Source: Candidatus Pseudolachnospira avium (GTDB lineage: Bacteria; Bacillota; Clostridia; Lachnospirales; Lachnospiraceae). Taken from it: a DNA stretch of 42,733 nt. Of this stretch, positions 1 to 7,640 are shown in pieces. Where the stretch lies: NCBI GenBank assembly GCA_904420025.1, contig CAJFTW010000040.1, forward strand, positions 1-42,733, given 5' to 3'. Position numbers and translations under genes: made by a program. Within the stretch, counting starts at the first letter, position 1, and each line of letters starts with the position of its first letter. The notes beneath the pieces were generated by a model. That model worked only from the letters and a program-made list of their open reading frames with translations, was not told the origin of the DNA and did no database searches.

Positions 1-473
1 ACTGTGGCATACAGGGTGAAGGTTGACAAGGCCTGCTCCGGATCCTGAATCTGGCCCTCCTCCACCGCCTCGTCAATCAAAACCTCGTACTCCTCCGGCT
101 GCACCTCCTCCGCCGGTTCCGTCCCTTCCACAGAGCTCTCCGCCGCTGCGGAAGAAGTCTCGGCTGCGGTGGCAGAGGTCTCTTCCGCGCTCTCCGCGGA
201 AACCGCTTCGGAAGTGCTCTCCTCCGTGGAGGTTGTCTCCGAAACACTCTCCTCCACGGAAGACGTTTCGGTGGTGCTGTCCCCTGCCGGGGAGCTTTCC
301 TCCCCAGCGGCAGTGCTTTCCTCCGCCTGGGTCTCCACCAGCCCCTCCCCGGAGCTTTCCGCCTCCGCAAAGACCGGCACCGCCGGCCCCACCAGCCCCG
401 CGCACAGCGCCATGGCCAACGCCAGGCTCTGGGCGCGCAGCCAGAGATTTTTCCCTGTCTTTTTCTTTTTCAT
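1..473 (-). CDS. Secreted Ser/Thr/Glu-rich protein, N-terminal part (cut by window edge)
   Basis: This reading frame has no stop before the left edge, so only about 157 N-terminal residues are visible and the ORF track misses it. The start MKKKKTGKN is followed by a hydrophobic stretch and a VFAEA-type signal peptidase site near residue 37. The rest is a low-complexity linker rich in E, S, T and A (repeats such as STEEST and SAEETS), ending near the edge with the more ordered EEYEVLIDEAVEEG. I chose the ATG at 473 because a perfect AGGAGG (480-485) sits 6 nt upstream; the ATG at 479 directly abuts that AGGAGG and is too close. The linker closely resembles the N-terminus of the L,D-transpeptidase/DUF4214 protein at 25659-27860, so a cell-wall protein of that class is likely, but the functional domain lies outside the window. 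Confidence 0.85.
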   Translation of the reverse strand, partial: MKKKKTGKNLWLRAQSLALAMALCAGLVGPAVPVFAEAESSGEGLVETQAEESTAAGEESSPAGDSTTETSSVEESVSETTSTEESTSEAVSAESAEETSATAAETSSAAAESSVEGTEPAEEVQPEEYEVLIDEAVEEGQIQDPEQALSTFTLYAT

Positions 474-641
474 GCTCATCCTCCTACTATGGCTGCCTGC
501 GGGTTGTGCTACCGCCTGCTGCCATGAAAACAAACCTGCAAGCCCGCTGGCGCGGGCACCACCAACCATGGAAGCCCATGGATTGCTCCGTGCTGGCGCA
601 CGCCCCGCCAGCGAGGGACCCCTTCACCTTGCGCTTCGCAC
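474..641 (-). promoter_or_regulatory. Long structured 5' leader of the partial secreted-protein gene
   Basis: About 168 nt separate the predicted transcription start (near 641) from the ATG at 473, with no ORF that I would call. On the transcribed strand there are three successive strong hairpins: GCTGGCG/CGCCAGC (592-612), CCATGG/CCATGG closed by GCTT and extended by three more pairs beyond a bulge (563-585), and CCCGC/GCGGG with a tetraloop (543-556). I could not match it to cyclic-di-AMP, cyclic-di-GMP, cobalamin or T-box consensus elements. It may be a regulatory RNA or an mRNA-stabilising leader. Confidence 0.5.
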
Positions 642-647
642 CTTTCC

Positions 648-677
648 AGTATAAAGGGCGGACCCCTCCTGCGTCAA
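648..677 (-). promoter_or_regulatory. Sigma-A type promoter of the partial secreted-protein gene
   Basis: On the minus strand, TTGACG (672-677) and TATACT (648-653) are separated by 18 nt; each matches the consensus at five of six positions. The predicted start is near 641. An inverted repeat GGCGGA-N22-TCCGCC (657-690) encloses the -35 hexamer and most of the spacer. Confidence 0.65.
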
Positions 678-690
678 CTGGGAATCCGCC
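657..690. repeat. Inverted repeat straddling the -35 box, possible operator
   Basis: GGCGGA and TCCGCC arms of 6 bp are separated by 22 bp, with the -35 hexamer (672-677) between them. The position suits a repressor or activator site, but short arms of this kind also arise by chance in GC-rich DNA. Confidence 0.35.
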
Positions 691-737
691 TCTTTTGTGG
701 AAAATTTTTTAGAATTTTTCAGACATCTTTCGTTCTG

Positions 738-1901
738 TTACTGGATCTTCCGCACCCGGTACACGCCCTCAATGGCCTCCAGCTGCCGTACAATCTCCTC
801 CGGCACATCACACTCGGCATCCAGCAGGGAATACGCATATTCGCCCCGGGTCTTGTCACTCATGTTGGCAATGTTGATGCCACCGCCGGAGAGCACCGCT
901 GTGATCTGGCTGATCATATTGGGGATGTTTTGATGGAACACCGCCAGGCGGGATGCGGTGCGCAGCGGTCCCAGATCCACCCGGGGGAAATTCACCGAGT
1001 TGACAATGTTTCCCTCCTCCAGGTACCGGCGGATCTCCTTGGCTGCCATCTTGGCGCAATTTTCCTCCGACTCCTCGGTGGAGGCCCCTAAGTGGGGGGT
1101 AACAATGGCATTTTTCATGTGCACGCTGATGGGATTGGGGAAATCGCTGACATAGCGGTGCACCTTTCCGCTTTCCAGCGCCTTTGCCATGGCCTGCTCA
1201 TCCACCAGCAGATCCCGGGCAAAATTCAGCAGGACCGCCCCCTCCTTCATTTTGCCGATGGCCTCCTCGCTGATCATGCCATTGGTGGCCGGCATGGACG
1301 GCACGTGGATGGTAATGTAATCACTCTCCATCAGCAGTGTATCCAGGTCATTGACATGGGTCACGTGATGGTCCAGGTTCCAGGCGCCCTCCACCGAAAG
1401 GTAGGGGTCAAAGCCCAGCACCCGCATACCCAGGCTCCAGGCTGCGTTGGCCACCCGGGCGCCGATGGCTCCCAGGCCGATGACCCCCAGGGTTTTTCCC
1501 CGGATCTCGGAACCGGCAAATACCTTTTTGCTCTTCTCCGTATCCTTGGTGATGTTCTCATCCGCCACATTATCCCGCACCCACTGGATGCCGCCGCTGA
1601 TGTCCCGGGCGGCCAGCAGCATCCCGGCCAGCACCAGCTCCTTGACGCCGTTGGCATTGGCACCGGGGGTATTAAATACCACAATCCCCCGTTTGGAGCA
1701 CTCTTCCAGCGGGATATTGTTCACACCGGCCCCGGCCCGGGCAATGGCCTTCAGTTTCTCCGGCAGTTCCAGCTCGTGCATGGAGGCGCTGCGCACCAAA
1801 ACCGCATCCGCATCCTCCAGTTTTTCCGTCAGCTGGTATCCGTCCCCCAGCCGGTCCAGGCCGGCCTGGGCAATGGCATTCATGCAATGTACCTGATACA
1901 C
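738..1901 (-). CDS. serA: D-3-phosphoglycerate dehydrogenase (387 aa, ACT-domain form)
   Basis: Oxidises 3-phosphoglycerate to 3-phosphohydroxypyruvate with NAD, the first step of serine synthesis in the cytosol. The Rossmann motif GVIGLGAIGARVA lies near residues 139-151. The catalytic Arg is in NFARD and the catalytic His in TPHLGASTEESEENCA, as in 2-hydroxyacid dehydrogenases. The C-terminal 70 or so residues (FHQNIPNMISQIT... to the end) look like an ACT domain, which commonly gives serine feedback. The length fits the short clostridial form and not the 520-residue type. The start is GTG, supported by GGGGAGG (1910-1916) 8 nt upstream. The gene lies 15 bp after serC and is probably the last of the leuB-ilvD-ilvB-serC-serA operon. 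I see no convincing terminator behind it. Confidence 0.95.
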   Translation of the reverse strand: MYQVHCMNAIAQAGLDRLGDGYQLTEKLEDADAVLVRSASMHELELPEKLKAIARAGAGVNNIPLEECSKRGIVVFNTPGANANGVKELVLAGMLLAARDISGGIQWVRDNVADENITKDTEKSKKVFAGSEIRGKTLGVIGLGAIGARVANAAWSLGMRVLGFDPYLSVEGAWNLDHHVTHVNDLDTLLMESDYITIHVPSMPATNGMISEEAIGKMKEGAVLLNFARDLLVDEQAMAKALESGKVHRYVSDFPNPISVHMKNAIVTPHLGASTEESEENCAKMAAKEIRRYLEEGNIVNSVNFPRVDLGPLRTASRLAVFHQNIPNMISQITAVLSGGGINIANMSDKTRGEYAYSLLDAECDVPEEIVRQLEAIEGVYRVRKIQ

Positions 1902-1909
1902 GTTTTCTT

Positions 1910-1916
1910 CCTCCCC
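1910..1916 (-). promoter_or_regulatory. Ribosome binding site that fixes the serA GTG start
   Basis: GGGGAGG on the minus strand, in the 15 bp between the serC stop and the GTG at 1901, with 8 nt spacing. Confidence 0.7.
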
Positions 1917-2999
1917 TTACCGATGCTTCTTCTCAAACTCTGCCATAAAATCCACCAGCGCCTGCACCCCTTCCATGGGCATGGCGTTGTAAATGCTGGC
2001 CCGCATGCCTCCCACGGTCCGGTGGCCCTTCAAATTTTCAAAGCCGGCGGCCTTGGCTTCCTGGATAAACAGGGCGTCCAGCTCTTTGTCCCCGGTGACA
2101 AAGGGCACGTTCATCAGAGAGCGGTCCTCCTTCACCACCGTGCCATGGAACAGTTGGCTCTGATCCAGGTAATCGTACAGAATGGCCGCCTTCTTCTCAT
2201 TGCGCTCCTTCATGGCAGCCAGGCCCCCCTGCTTCTTCAGCCACTGGAACACCTTTCCGCAGATATAGATGGCATAACAGTTGGGAGTATTGTACAGGGA
2301 ACCGGCATCCGCCTGGGTCTTGTACTGGAGCATGGTGGGGACCCCGGGCAGTTCTTCCTTGGGGATCAGATCCTCCCGGATAATGGCGATGACCAATCCG
2401 GCCGGACCCACATTCTTCTGCACGCCGCCCCAGATCATGCCGTACTTTTCCACCTCCACCGGCTCCGAAAGGAAGCAGGAGGACTGGTCTGCCACCAGCA
2501 CCTTTCCCTTGGTGTTGGGCAGCTTTTTGTATTTGGTACCGTAAATGGTATTGTTTTCACAGATGTACACGTAATCCGCGTTCTCCCGCACCGGCAGGTC
2601 GGAACAATCCGGTATATAGGAAAAGGTCTTATCCTCGCTGCTGGCGATGGCCTTCACATCCCCGAACTTCTGGGCCTCCTGGAAGGCCTTCCGAGACCAC
2701 TGGCCGGTGATAATATAATCGGCTGCGCCGTGGGGCATCAGGTTCAGCGGAACCATGGCAAACTGCAGGGAACCGCCGCCCTGGAGAAACAGCACCTGAT
2801 AGTTGGACGGGATCCCCATCAGCTCCCGGATGTCCGCCTCCGCCCCATGCAAAATGTCCTCGAACATTTTAGAACGGTGGCTCATCTCCATGACGGACAT
2901 GCCGCAGCCCCGGTAGTCCAGCATTTCCTCCGCTGCTTCCTTTAATACCTCCTCCGGCAGGACCGCCGGTCCCGCGGAAAAATTGTACACTCTGCTCAT
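1917..2999 (-). CDS. serC: Phosphoserine aminotransferase
   Basis: Pyridoxal-phosphate enzyme that converts 3-phosphohydroxypyruvate plus glutamate to phosphoserine, second step of serine synthesis. The N-terminus RVYNFSAGPAVLPEEVL and the PLP-lysine motif QKNVGPAGL near residue 200 are diagnostic of SerC. The 360-residue length is standard for the family. The ATG at 2999 overlaps the ilvB stop in an ATGA arrangement, indicating translational coupling, and AGGAG lies 5 nt before it. Directly followed by serA, giving a two-gene serine module; a phosphoserine phosphatase gene is not in the window. Two large plus-strand ORFs over this gene are shadows. Confidence 0.97.
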   Translation of the reverse strand: MSRVYNFSAGPAVLPEEVLKEAAEEMLDYRGCGMSVMEMSHRSKMFEDILHGAEADIRELMGIPSNYQVLFLQGGGSLQFAMVPLNLMPHGAADYIITGQWSRKAFQEAQKFGDVKAIASSEDKTFSYIPDCSDLPVRENADYVYICENNTIYGTKYKKLPNTKGKVLVADQSSCFLSEPVEVEKYGMIWGGVQKNVGPAGLVIAIIREDLIPKEELPGVPTMLQYKTQADAGSLYNTPNCYAIYICGKVFQWLKKQGGLAAMKERNEKKAAILYDYLDQSQLFHGTVVKEDRSLMNVPFVTGDKELDALFIQEAKAAGFENLKGHRTVGGMRASIYNAMPMEGVQALVDFMAEFEKKHR

Positions 3000-4678
3000 T
3001 CCTTCTCCTCCAAATCTTCTTCGCTGAATGCCTCCTCAATGTTACCGCCGGGGGCCACCATGGGGAATACCTTGTCATCGTTCTGAATCACGCATTCCAC
3101 CACCACCGGCTGCCGCAGGCCAATGGCCTCCCGCAGCACCGGCTCCACCTCCTCCGGCTTGGTAATCCGGTAGCCCTTGGCCCCCATGGCCTCCGCCACC
3201 TTCACAAAATCCACCTTGTCTTCCACAATGGTCTGGGAATACCGTTTGCCATAGAACAGGGTCTGCCACTGGCGGACCATTCCCAACACATGGTTGTTCA
3301 AAATAATGGTCACAATGGGAAGGTCGTTGCGGGTGATGGTGGCCAGCTCGTTCATGTTCATCCGGAAACAGCCATCCCCGCTGATGTCCACCACCAGCTC
3401 CTCCGGCCGGCCAAACTTGGCGCCGATGGAGGCGCCCACGCCGTAACCCATGGTGCCCAAACCTCCGGAGCTTAAGAACGTCCGGGGCTTCCGGAAGGTA
3501 TAGAACTGGGCCGTCCACATCTGATGCTGCCCCACATCCGTGGTGATAATGGCGTTCCCCTGGGTGATCTCCGAAAGCTTCCGGATCACATAAGGACCGG
3601 TGAGTACATCCTCCGGGCAGGCCAGCGGGTACTGCTTCTTCAGCCCCTGAATTTTTTCGTTCCATTCCGGATGGTGCTGCTGCTTCAGCCGGGCGTTGAG
3701 CTTCTGGAGAACCAGCTTCAGATCCCCAATCACTGCCGCGTCCACATGCACATTTTTGTTCACCTCCGCCTCGTCCACATCCAGCTGCAGAATCTTGGCA
3801 TGGTGGGCAAAGGTCTTGGGATCCCCGGTGCAGCGGTCGCTGAACCGGACGCCCACGCCGATGAGTAGGTCACAGGCCGTCACCCCCAGGTTGGAGGTTT
3901 TGGTGCCGTGCATGCCCAGCATACCGGTGTAGGCCTCGTCTGCCTGGTCAAGGGCTCCCTGGCCCATGAGGGAACAGGTGATGGGGGCGTCCAGCCGGTG
4001 CACCAGCTCCGTCAGCTCCTCCGAAGCACCGGAGGAGATAACACCACCGCCGGCAAACACAAAGGGCCGCTCTGCCGCTTCCAGCATCTCCAACGCCTGG
4101 TCCAGATCCGCCTGCCGGATGGTGTGGCTCTGGCGGGGCACCGGATCCGGCTCCACCGGATAAAACTCCGTCACCGCCGCCGTCACATCCTTGGTCACAT
4201 CCAGCAGCACCGGGCCCGGACGGCCGGTCTGGGCCAGCCGGAACGCCTTGCGGATGGCGGGAGCCAGCTCCCGCACGTCCTTGATGATGGTGCTGTATTT
4301 GGTGATGGGCATGGTCACGCCCGCAATGTCAATCTCCTGGAAAGAGTCCTTTCCCAGGGCCCCCACTGCCACATTGCCGGTGATGGCCACCACCGGAATG
4401 GAGTCCATGTATGCGGTGGCAATGCCGGTGACCAGGTTGGTGGCGCCGGGGCCGGAGGTGGCAAAGCACACCCCCACCTTGCCGGTGGCCCGGGCGTAGC
4501 CGTCCGCCGCATGGGATGCCCCCTGCTCGTGGGAGGTGAGTACGTGGTGAATCCGGTCCGAATACTCATACAAGGCATCATAGATATTCAGGACCGCTCC
4601 CCCCGGATAGCCGAAGATGGTATCCACCCCCTGCTCCAGCAGGCACTCCATGATAATCTGAGATCCCGTCAGCTGCAT
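2996..4678 (-). CDS. ilvB: Acetolactate synthase, large (catalytic) subunit
   Basis: Thiamine-diphosphate enzyme that condenses pyruvate to acetolactate, or pyruvate with 2-oxobutyrate, at the head of branched-chain amino-acid synthesis. The activating Glu is in the N-terminal motif HEQGASHAADGYARATG. The ThDP/Mg motif GDGCFRMNMNELATI followed by NLP-like IILNN is near residues 440-470. The central segment corresponds to the FAD-binding domain of the anabolic enzyme. The 560-residue length is normal. The start ATG lies 1 bp beyond the ilvD stop and AAAGGAG sits 7 nt upstream. No gene for the regulatory small subunit (ilvN/ilvH) is adjacent; the next gene is serC. Confidence 0.96.
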   Translation of the reverse strand: MQLTGSQIIMECLLEQGVDTIFGYPGGAVLNIYDALYEYSDRIHHVLTSHEQGASHAADGYARATGKVGVCFATSGPGATNLVTGIATAYMDSIPVVAITGNVAVGALGKDSFQEIDIAGVTMPITKYSTIIKDVRELAPAIRKAFRLAQTGRPGPVLLDVTKDVTAAVTEFYPVEPDPVPRQSHTIRQADLDQALEMLEAAERPFVFAGGGVISSGASEELTELVHRLDAPITCSLMGQGALDQADEAYTGMLGMHGTKTSNLGVTACDLLIGVGVRFSDRCTGDPKTFAHHAKILQLDVDEAEVNKNVHVDAAVIGDLKLVLQKLNARLKQQHHPEWNEKIQGLKKQYPLACPEDVLTGPYVIRKLSEITQGNAIITTDVGQHQMWTAQFYTFRKPRTFLSSGGLGTMGYGVGASIGAKFGRPEELVVDISGDGCFRMNMNELATITRNDLPIVTIILNNHVLGMVRQWQTLFYGKRYSQTIVEDKVDFVKVAEAMGAKGYRITKPEEVEPVLREAIGLRQPVVVECVIQNDDKVFPMVAPGGNIEEAFSEEDLEEKE

Positions 4679-4679
4679 A

Positions 4680-6353
4680 TCAGTTCTCCTTTATCTCTAA
4701 AATCGCGCCCCGGTTGCCGGAGGTCACCATTTTTTCGTACCGGGCCAGATAGCCGGTGGTCACTTTGGGCTGTCTGGGCTGCCACTTGGCCTTCCGGGCC
4801 GCCATCTCCTCGTCCGAAATCTTCACGTTCAGGGTGCAGGCATCAATATCAATCTGGATAATGTCCCCTTCCTCCACCAGGGCAATGGGGCCTCCCACCG
4901 CCGCCTCCGGGGATACATGGCCAATGGAAGCGCCCCGGGAGGCGCCGCTGAACCGGCCGTCGGTGATCAGCGCCACGCTGGAGCCCAGCCCCATACCGGC
5001 AATGGCCGAGGTGGGGTTCAGCATCTCCCGCATGCCCGGGCCGCCCTTGGGGCCCTCGTACCGGATGACCACCACATCGCCCGGAACAATCTTGCCGCCC
5101 TTGATGGCCGCAATGGCATCCTCCTCGCAGTCAAACACACGGGCAGGGCCTTCGTGCTTCAGCATCTCCGGCACCACCGCGGAACGCTTTACAATACCGG
5201 AATCCGGGGCCAGGTTGCCCTTCAGAATGGCCAGGCCGCCCACCGGGCTGTAGGGATTGTCAATGGGGCGGATCACCTCCGGGTTCTTATTCACGCAGCC
5301 GGCAATGTTTTCTCCCACCGTTTTGCCGGTGACGGTGAGCAGGCTGGTGTCCAGCAGGTTCTTCTTGGTCAGCTCGTTCATCACCGCGTACACACCACCT
5401 GCCTCATTGAGGTCCTCCATGTAGGTGGGGCCGGCCGGCGCCAGGTGGCACAGGTTGGGGGTCCGCTCGCTGATCTCGTTGGCAATATCCACGTTCAGCT
5501 CCACACCGGCCTCATGGGCAATGGCCGGCAGGTGCAGCATGGTGTTAGTGCTGCAGCCCAGGGCCATATCCACGGTCAGAGCATTGATGAAGGCCTTCTC
5601 CGTCATAATATCCCGGGGCCGGATGTTTTTGCGCAACAGCTCCATCACCTGCATGCCAGCGTGCTTGGCCAGCTTCAGCCGCTCCGAGTACACCGCCGGA
5701 ATGGTGCCGTTGCCCCGGAGCCCCATGCCCAGGGCCTCCGTCAGGCAGTTCATGCTGTTGGCCGTGTACATGCCGGAGCAGGAACCGCAGGTGGGACACA
5801 CCTTGTTCTCAAATTCCTCCACGTCCTCCTCCGTCATGGTACCGGCGCTGTAGGAGCCCACCGCCTCAAACATGCTGGAGAGGCTGCGCTTCTGCCCCTT
5901 CACATGGCCCGCCAGCATAGGCCCGCCGCTGACGAAGATAGTGGGTACGTTGATCCGGGCCGCTGCCATCAGCAGGCCCGGCACGTTCTTATCACAGTTG
6001 GGGACCATCACCAGGGCGTCAAAGGCGTGGGCCATGGCCATACACTCGGTGGAATCGCAGATCAGATCCCGGGTGACCAGGGAGTATTTCATGCCGATAT
6101 GCCCCATGGCAATGCCGTCGCACACGGCGATGGCCGGAAACACAATGGGGGTTCCGCCGGCCATGGCCACGCCCATCTTCACCGCTTCCACAATCTTATC
6201 CAGATTCATGTGGCCCGGCACAATCTCATTGTAGGAGCTGACAATGCCCACCAGCGGCCGCTCCAATTCTTCCTTGGTCATGCCCAGGGCATTGAACAGG
6301 GAACGGTGGGGGGCCTGCTGCATCCCTTTGGTTACCGCGTCACTTTTCTTCAT
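4680..6353 (-). CDS. ilvD: Dihydroxy-acid dehydratase
   Basis: Iron-sulfur dehydratase that makes 2-oxoisovalerate and 2-oxo-3-methylvalerate from the dihydroxy acids of the valine/isoleucine path. Cluster-ligand motifs are visible: the N-terminal [11 protein letters not shown] region, PNCDKNVPG, and [16 protein letters not shown] near residues 190-205. The ORF track begins 52 codons too early. The ATG at 6353 ([10 protein letters not shown]) has CCTCCTT on the plus strand, that is AAGGAGG, 8 nt upstream, and gives 557 residues, the usual size. The 67 bp between the leuB stop and this start carry no structure I recognise. Part of the leuB-ilvD-ilvB run. Confidence 0.97.
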   Translation of the reverse strand: MKKSDAVTKGMQQAPHRSLFNALGMTKEELERPLVGIVSSYNEIVPGHMNLDKIVEAVKMGVAMAGGTPIVFPAIAVCDGIAMGHIGMKYSLVTRDLICDSTECMAMAHAFDALVMVPNCDKNVPGLLMAAARINVPTIFVSGGPMLAGHVKGQKRSLSSMFEAVGSYSAGTMTEEDVEEFENKVCPTCGSCSGMYTANSMNCLTEALGMGLRGNGTIPAVYSERLKLAKHAGMQVMELLRKNIRPRDIMTEKAFINALTVDMALGCSTNTMLHLPAIAHEAGVELNVDIANEISERTPNLCHLAPAGPTYMEDLNEAGGVYAVMNELTKKNLLDTSLLTVTGKTVGENIAGCVNKNPEVIRPIDNPYSPVGGLAILKGNLAPDSGIVKRSAVVPEMLKHEGPARVFDCEEDAIAAIKGGKIVPGDVVVIRYEGPKGGPGMREMLNPTSAIAGMGLGSSVALITDGRFSGASRGASIGHVSPEAAVGGPIALVEEGDIIQIDIDACTLNVKISDEEMAARKAKWQPRQPKVTTGYLARYEKMVTSGNRGAILEIKEN

Positions 6354-6420
6354 GATTTTCTCCTCCTTACTCCCGGAATCGGATCGCTCTATCTTTTTGT
6401 TTCTACTATTGTTCTGTTTC

Positions 6421-7506
6421 TTACAGCCTCTCGATAATGGCGGCGCCCATCTCCACGGTGCCCACCTTTTGACAGCCCTCGGACCATATATCGCCGGTGC
6501 GGTAGCCATCTGCCAGCACCTGCTTCACCGCACGCTCCACCGCGTCTGCCTCCTCCATCAAATCGAAGGAGTACCGGAGCATCATGGCGGCGGACAGGAT
6601 GGTGGCAATGGGGTTGGCCAGGTTCTTTCCGGCAATGTCTGGTGCGGAGCCATGGCCCGGCTCATAGAGCCCCAGCTTGCCGGCGCCCAGGCTGGCGGAA
6701 GCCAGCATGCCGATGGAACCGGTGATCTCGCTGGCCTCATCGGAAAGGATATCGCCGAACATGTTCTCGGTGAGAATTACATCGTACTGGGCCGGGTTGT
6801 GTACCAGCTGCATGGCGCAGCTGTCCACCAGGCCGTGGGACAGCTCCACATCCGGATAGTCCTGGGCCACTTCCTCCACCACCGCTCTCCAGAGCCGGGA
6901 GGAATCCAGCACATTGGCCTTGTCAATGCTGGTCACCTTTTTCCGACGCTTCTCCGCAATCTCAAAGGCCTTCACGGCAATCCGGCGGATCTCGTTCTCA
7001 TCGTACACCAGGGTATCCGTGGCCCGGCGCACCCCATCCACCGTCTCGGTAAACCGCTTGCCAAAGTACAGGCCGCCGGTGAGCTCCCGGACAATGACCA
7101 TGTCAAAGCCGTCCTTCACAATGTCCGGCCGCAGCGGGCAGCTGGCCGCCAGCTCCGGGTACAGGGCAGCCGGGCGGATGTTGGCAAACAGCTCCAGGCC
7201 CTTGCGCAGCTGCAGCAGGCCGGACTCCGGCCGCTCCTGAGGCGGGCGGTTGTACCAGCTGGGATTGTTCTGGGCATCCCCGCCCACGGCTCCCAGCAGG
7301 ACCGAATCACTGTTTTTGGCGGTCTCCAGCGCCTCCCGGGTCAGCGGCAGCCCGCAGGCGTCAATGGACACGCCGCCCATGAGCACTTCCGTGTAGGTAA
7401 ACTGGTGGCCAAATTTTTTGCCCACCGCGTCCAGGACCTTCTTTGCCTCTCCCACAATCTCCGGGCCAATTCCGTCTCCCGGGATCACTGCAATCCGATA
7501 ATTCAT
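6421..7506 (-). CDS. leuB: 3-isopropylmalate dehydrogenase
   Basis: NAD-dependent oxidative decarboxylation of 3-isopropylmalate to 4-methyl-2-oxopentanoate, leucine synthesis. The N-terminus [16 protein letters not shown], the substrate and metal motifs [10 protein letters not shown] and [14 protein letters not shown], and the cofactor motif [13 protein letters not shown] are all present. The 361-residue length is typical. ATG at 7506 follows GAGAGG by about 8 nt. It is the promoter-proximal gene of the operon, with its own strong promoter (7558-7586) and a leader of only about 45 nt, so there is no room for a T-box or a leucine leader peptide. leuA, leuC and leuD are not in the window. Confidence 0.97.
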   Translation of the reverse strand: MNYRIAVIPGDGIGPEIVGEAKKVLDAVGKKFGHQFTYTEVLMGGVSIDACGLPLTREALETAKNSDSVLLGAVGGDAQNNPSWYNRPPQERPESGLLQLRKGLELFANIRPAALYPELAASCPLRPDIVKDGFDMVIVRELTGGLYFGKRFTETVDGVRRATDTLVYDENEIRRIAVKAFEIAEKRRKKVTSIDKANVLDSSRLWRAVVEEVAQDYPDVELSHGLVDSCAMQLVHNPAQYDVILTENMFGDILSDEASEITGSIGMLASASLGAGKLGLYEPGHGSAPDIAGKNLANPIATILSAAMMLRYSFDLMEEADAVERAVKQVLADGYRTGDIWSEGCQKVGTVEMGAAIIERL

Positions 7507-7557
7507 TTTATTTTCCTCTCAAACTTATGATTTTTTTCACAAAGTCCATTATCGTCC

Positions 7558-7586
7558 ATCATACCGCACTTTGGCTGGCATTTCAA
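7558..7586 (-). promoter_or_regulatory. Sigma-A promoter of the leuB-ilvD-ilvB-serC-serA operon
   Basis: TTGAAA (7581-7586) and TATGAT (7558-7563) on the minus strand, each five of six to consensus, separated by exactly 17 nt. The predicted start near 7551 gives a short leader before leuB at 7506. Confidence 0.75.
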
Positions 7587-7640
7587 CTGTTTCCCGTGGT
7601 AAAGTGGTATATGATTCGCAAATGTACTTATGCAGATTCC

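Noticed and set aside
26-405. Glycine/arginine-rich minus ORFs and proline-rich plus ORFs at the left edge
   Set aside because: Other frames of the low-complexity linker of the partial secreted protein.
474-641. Known riboswitch (cyclic-di-AMP, cyclic-di-GMP or cobalamin) in the leader
   Set aside because: None of the conserved core strings of these classes is present, so no class is claimed.
1092-2945. 617-aa plus-strand ORF over serC and serA
   Set aside because: Antisense shadow of two well-defined genes; composition rich in H, G and L and no recognisable family, as expected in GC-rich coding DNA.
4917-6437. 506-aa plus-strand ORF over ilvD
   Set aside because: Shadow of ilvD, histidine- and glycine-rich, no family match.
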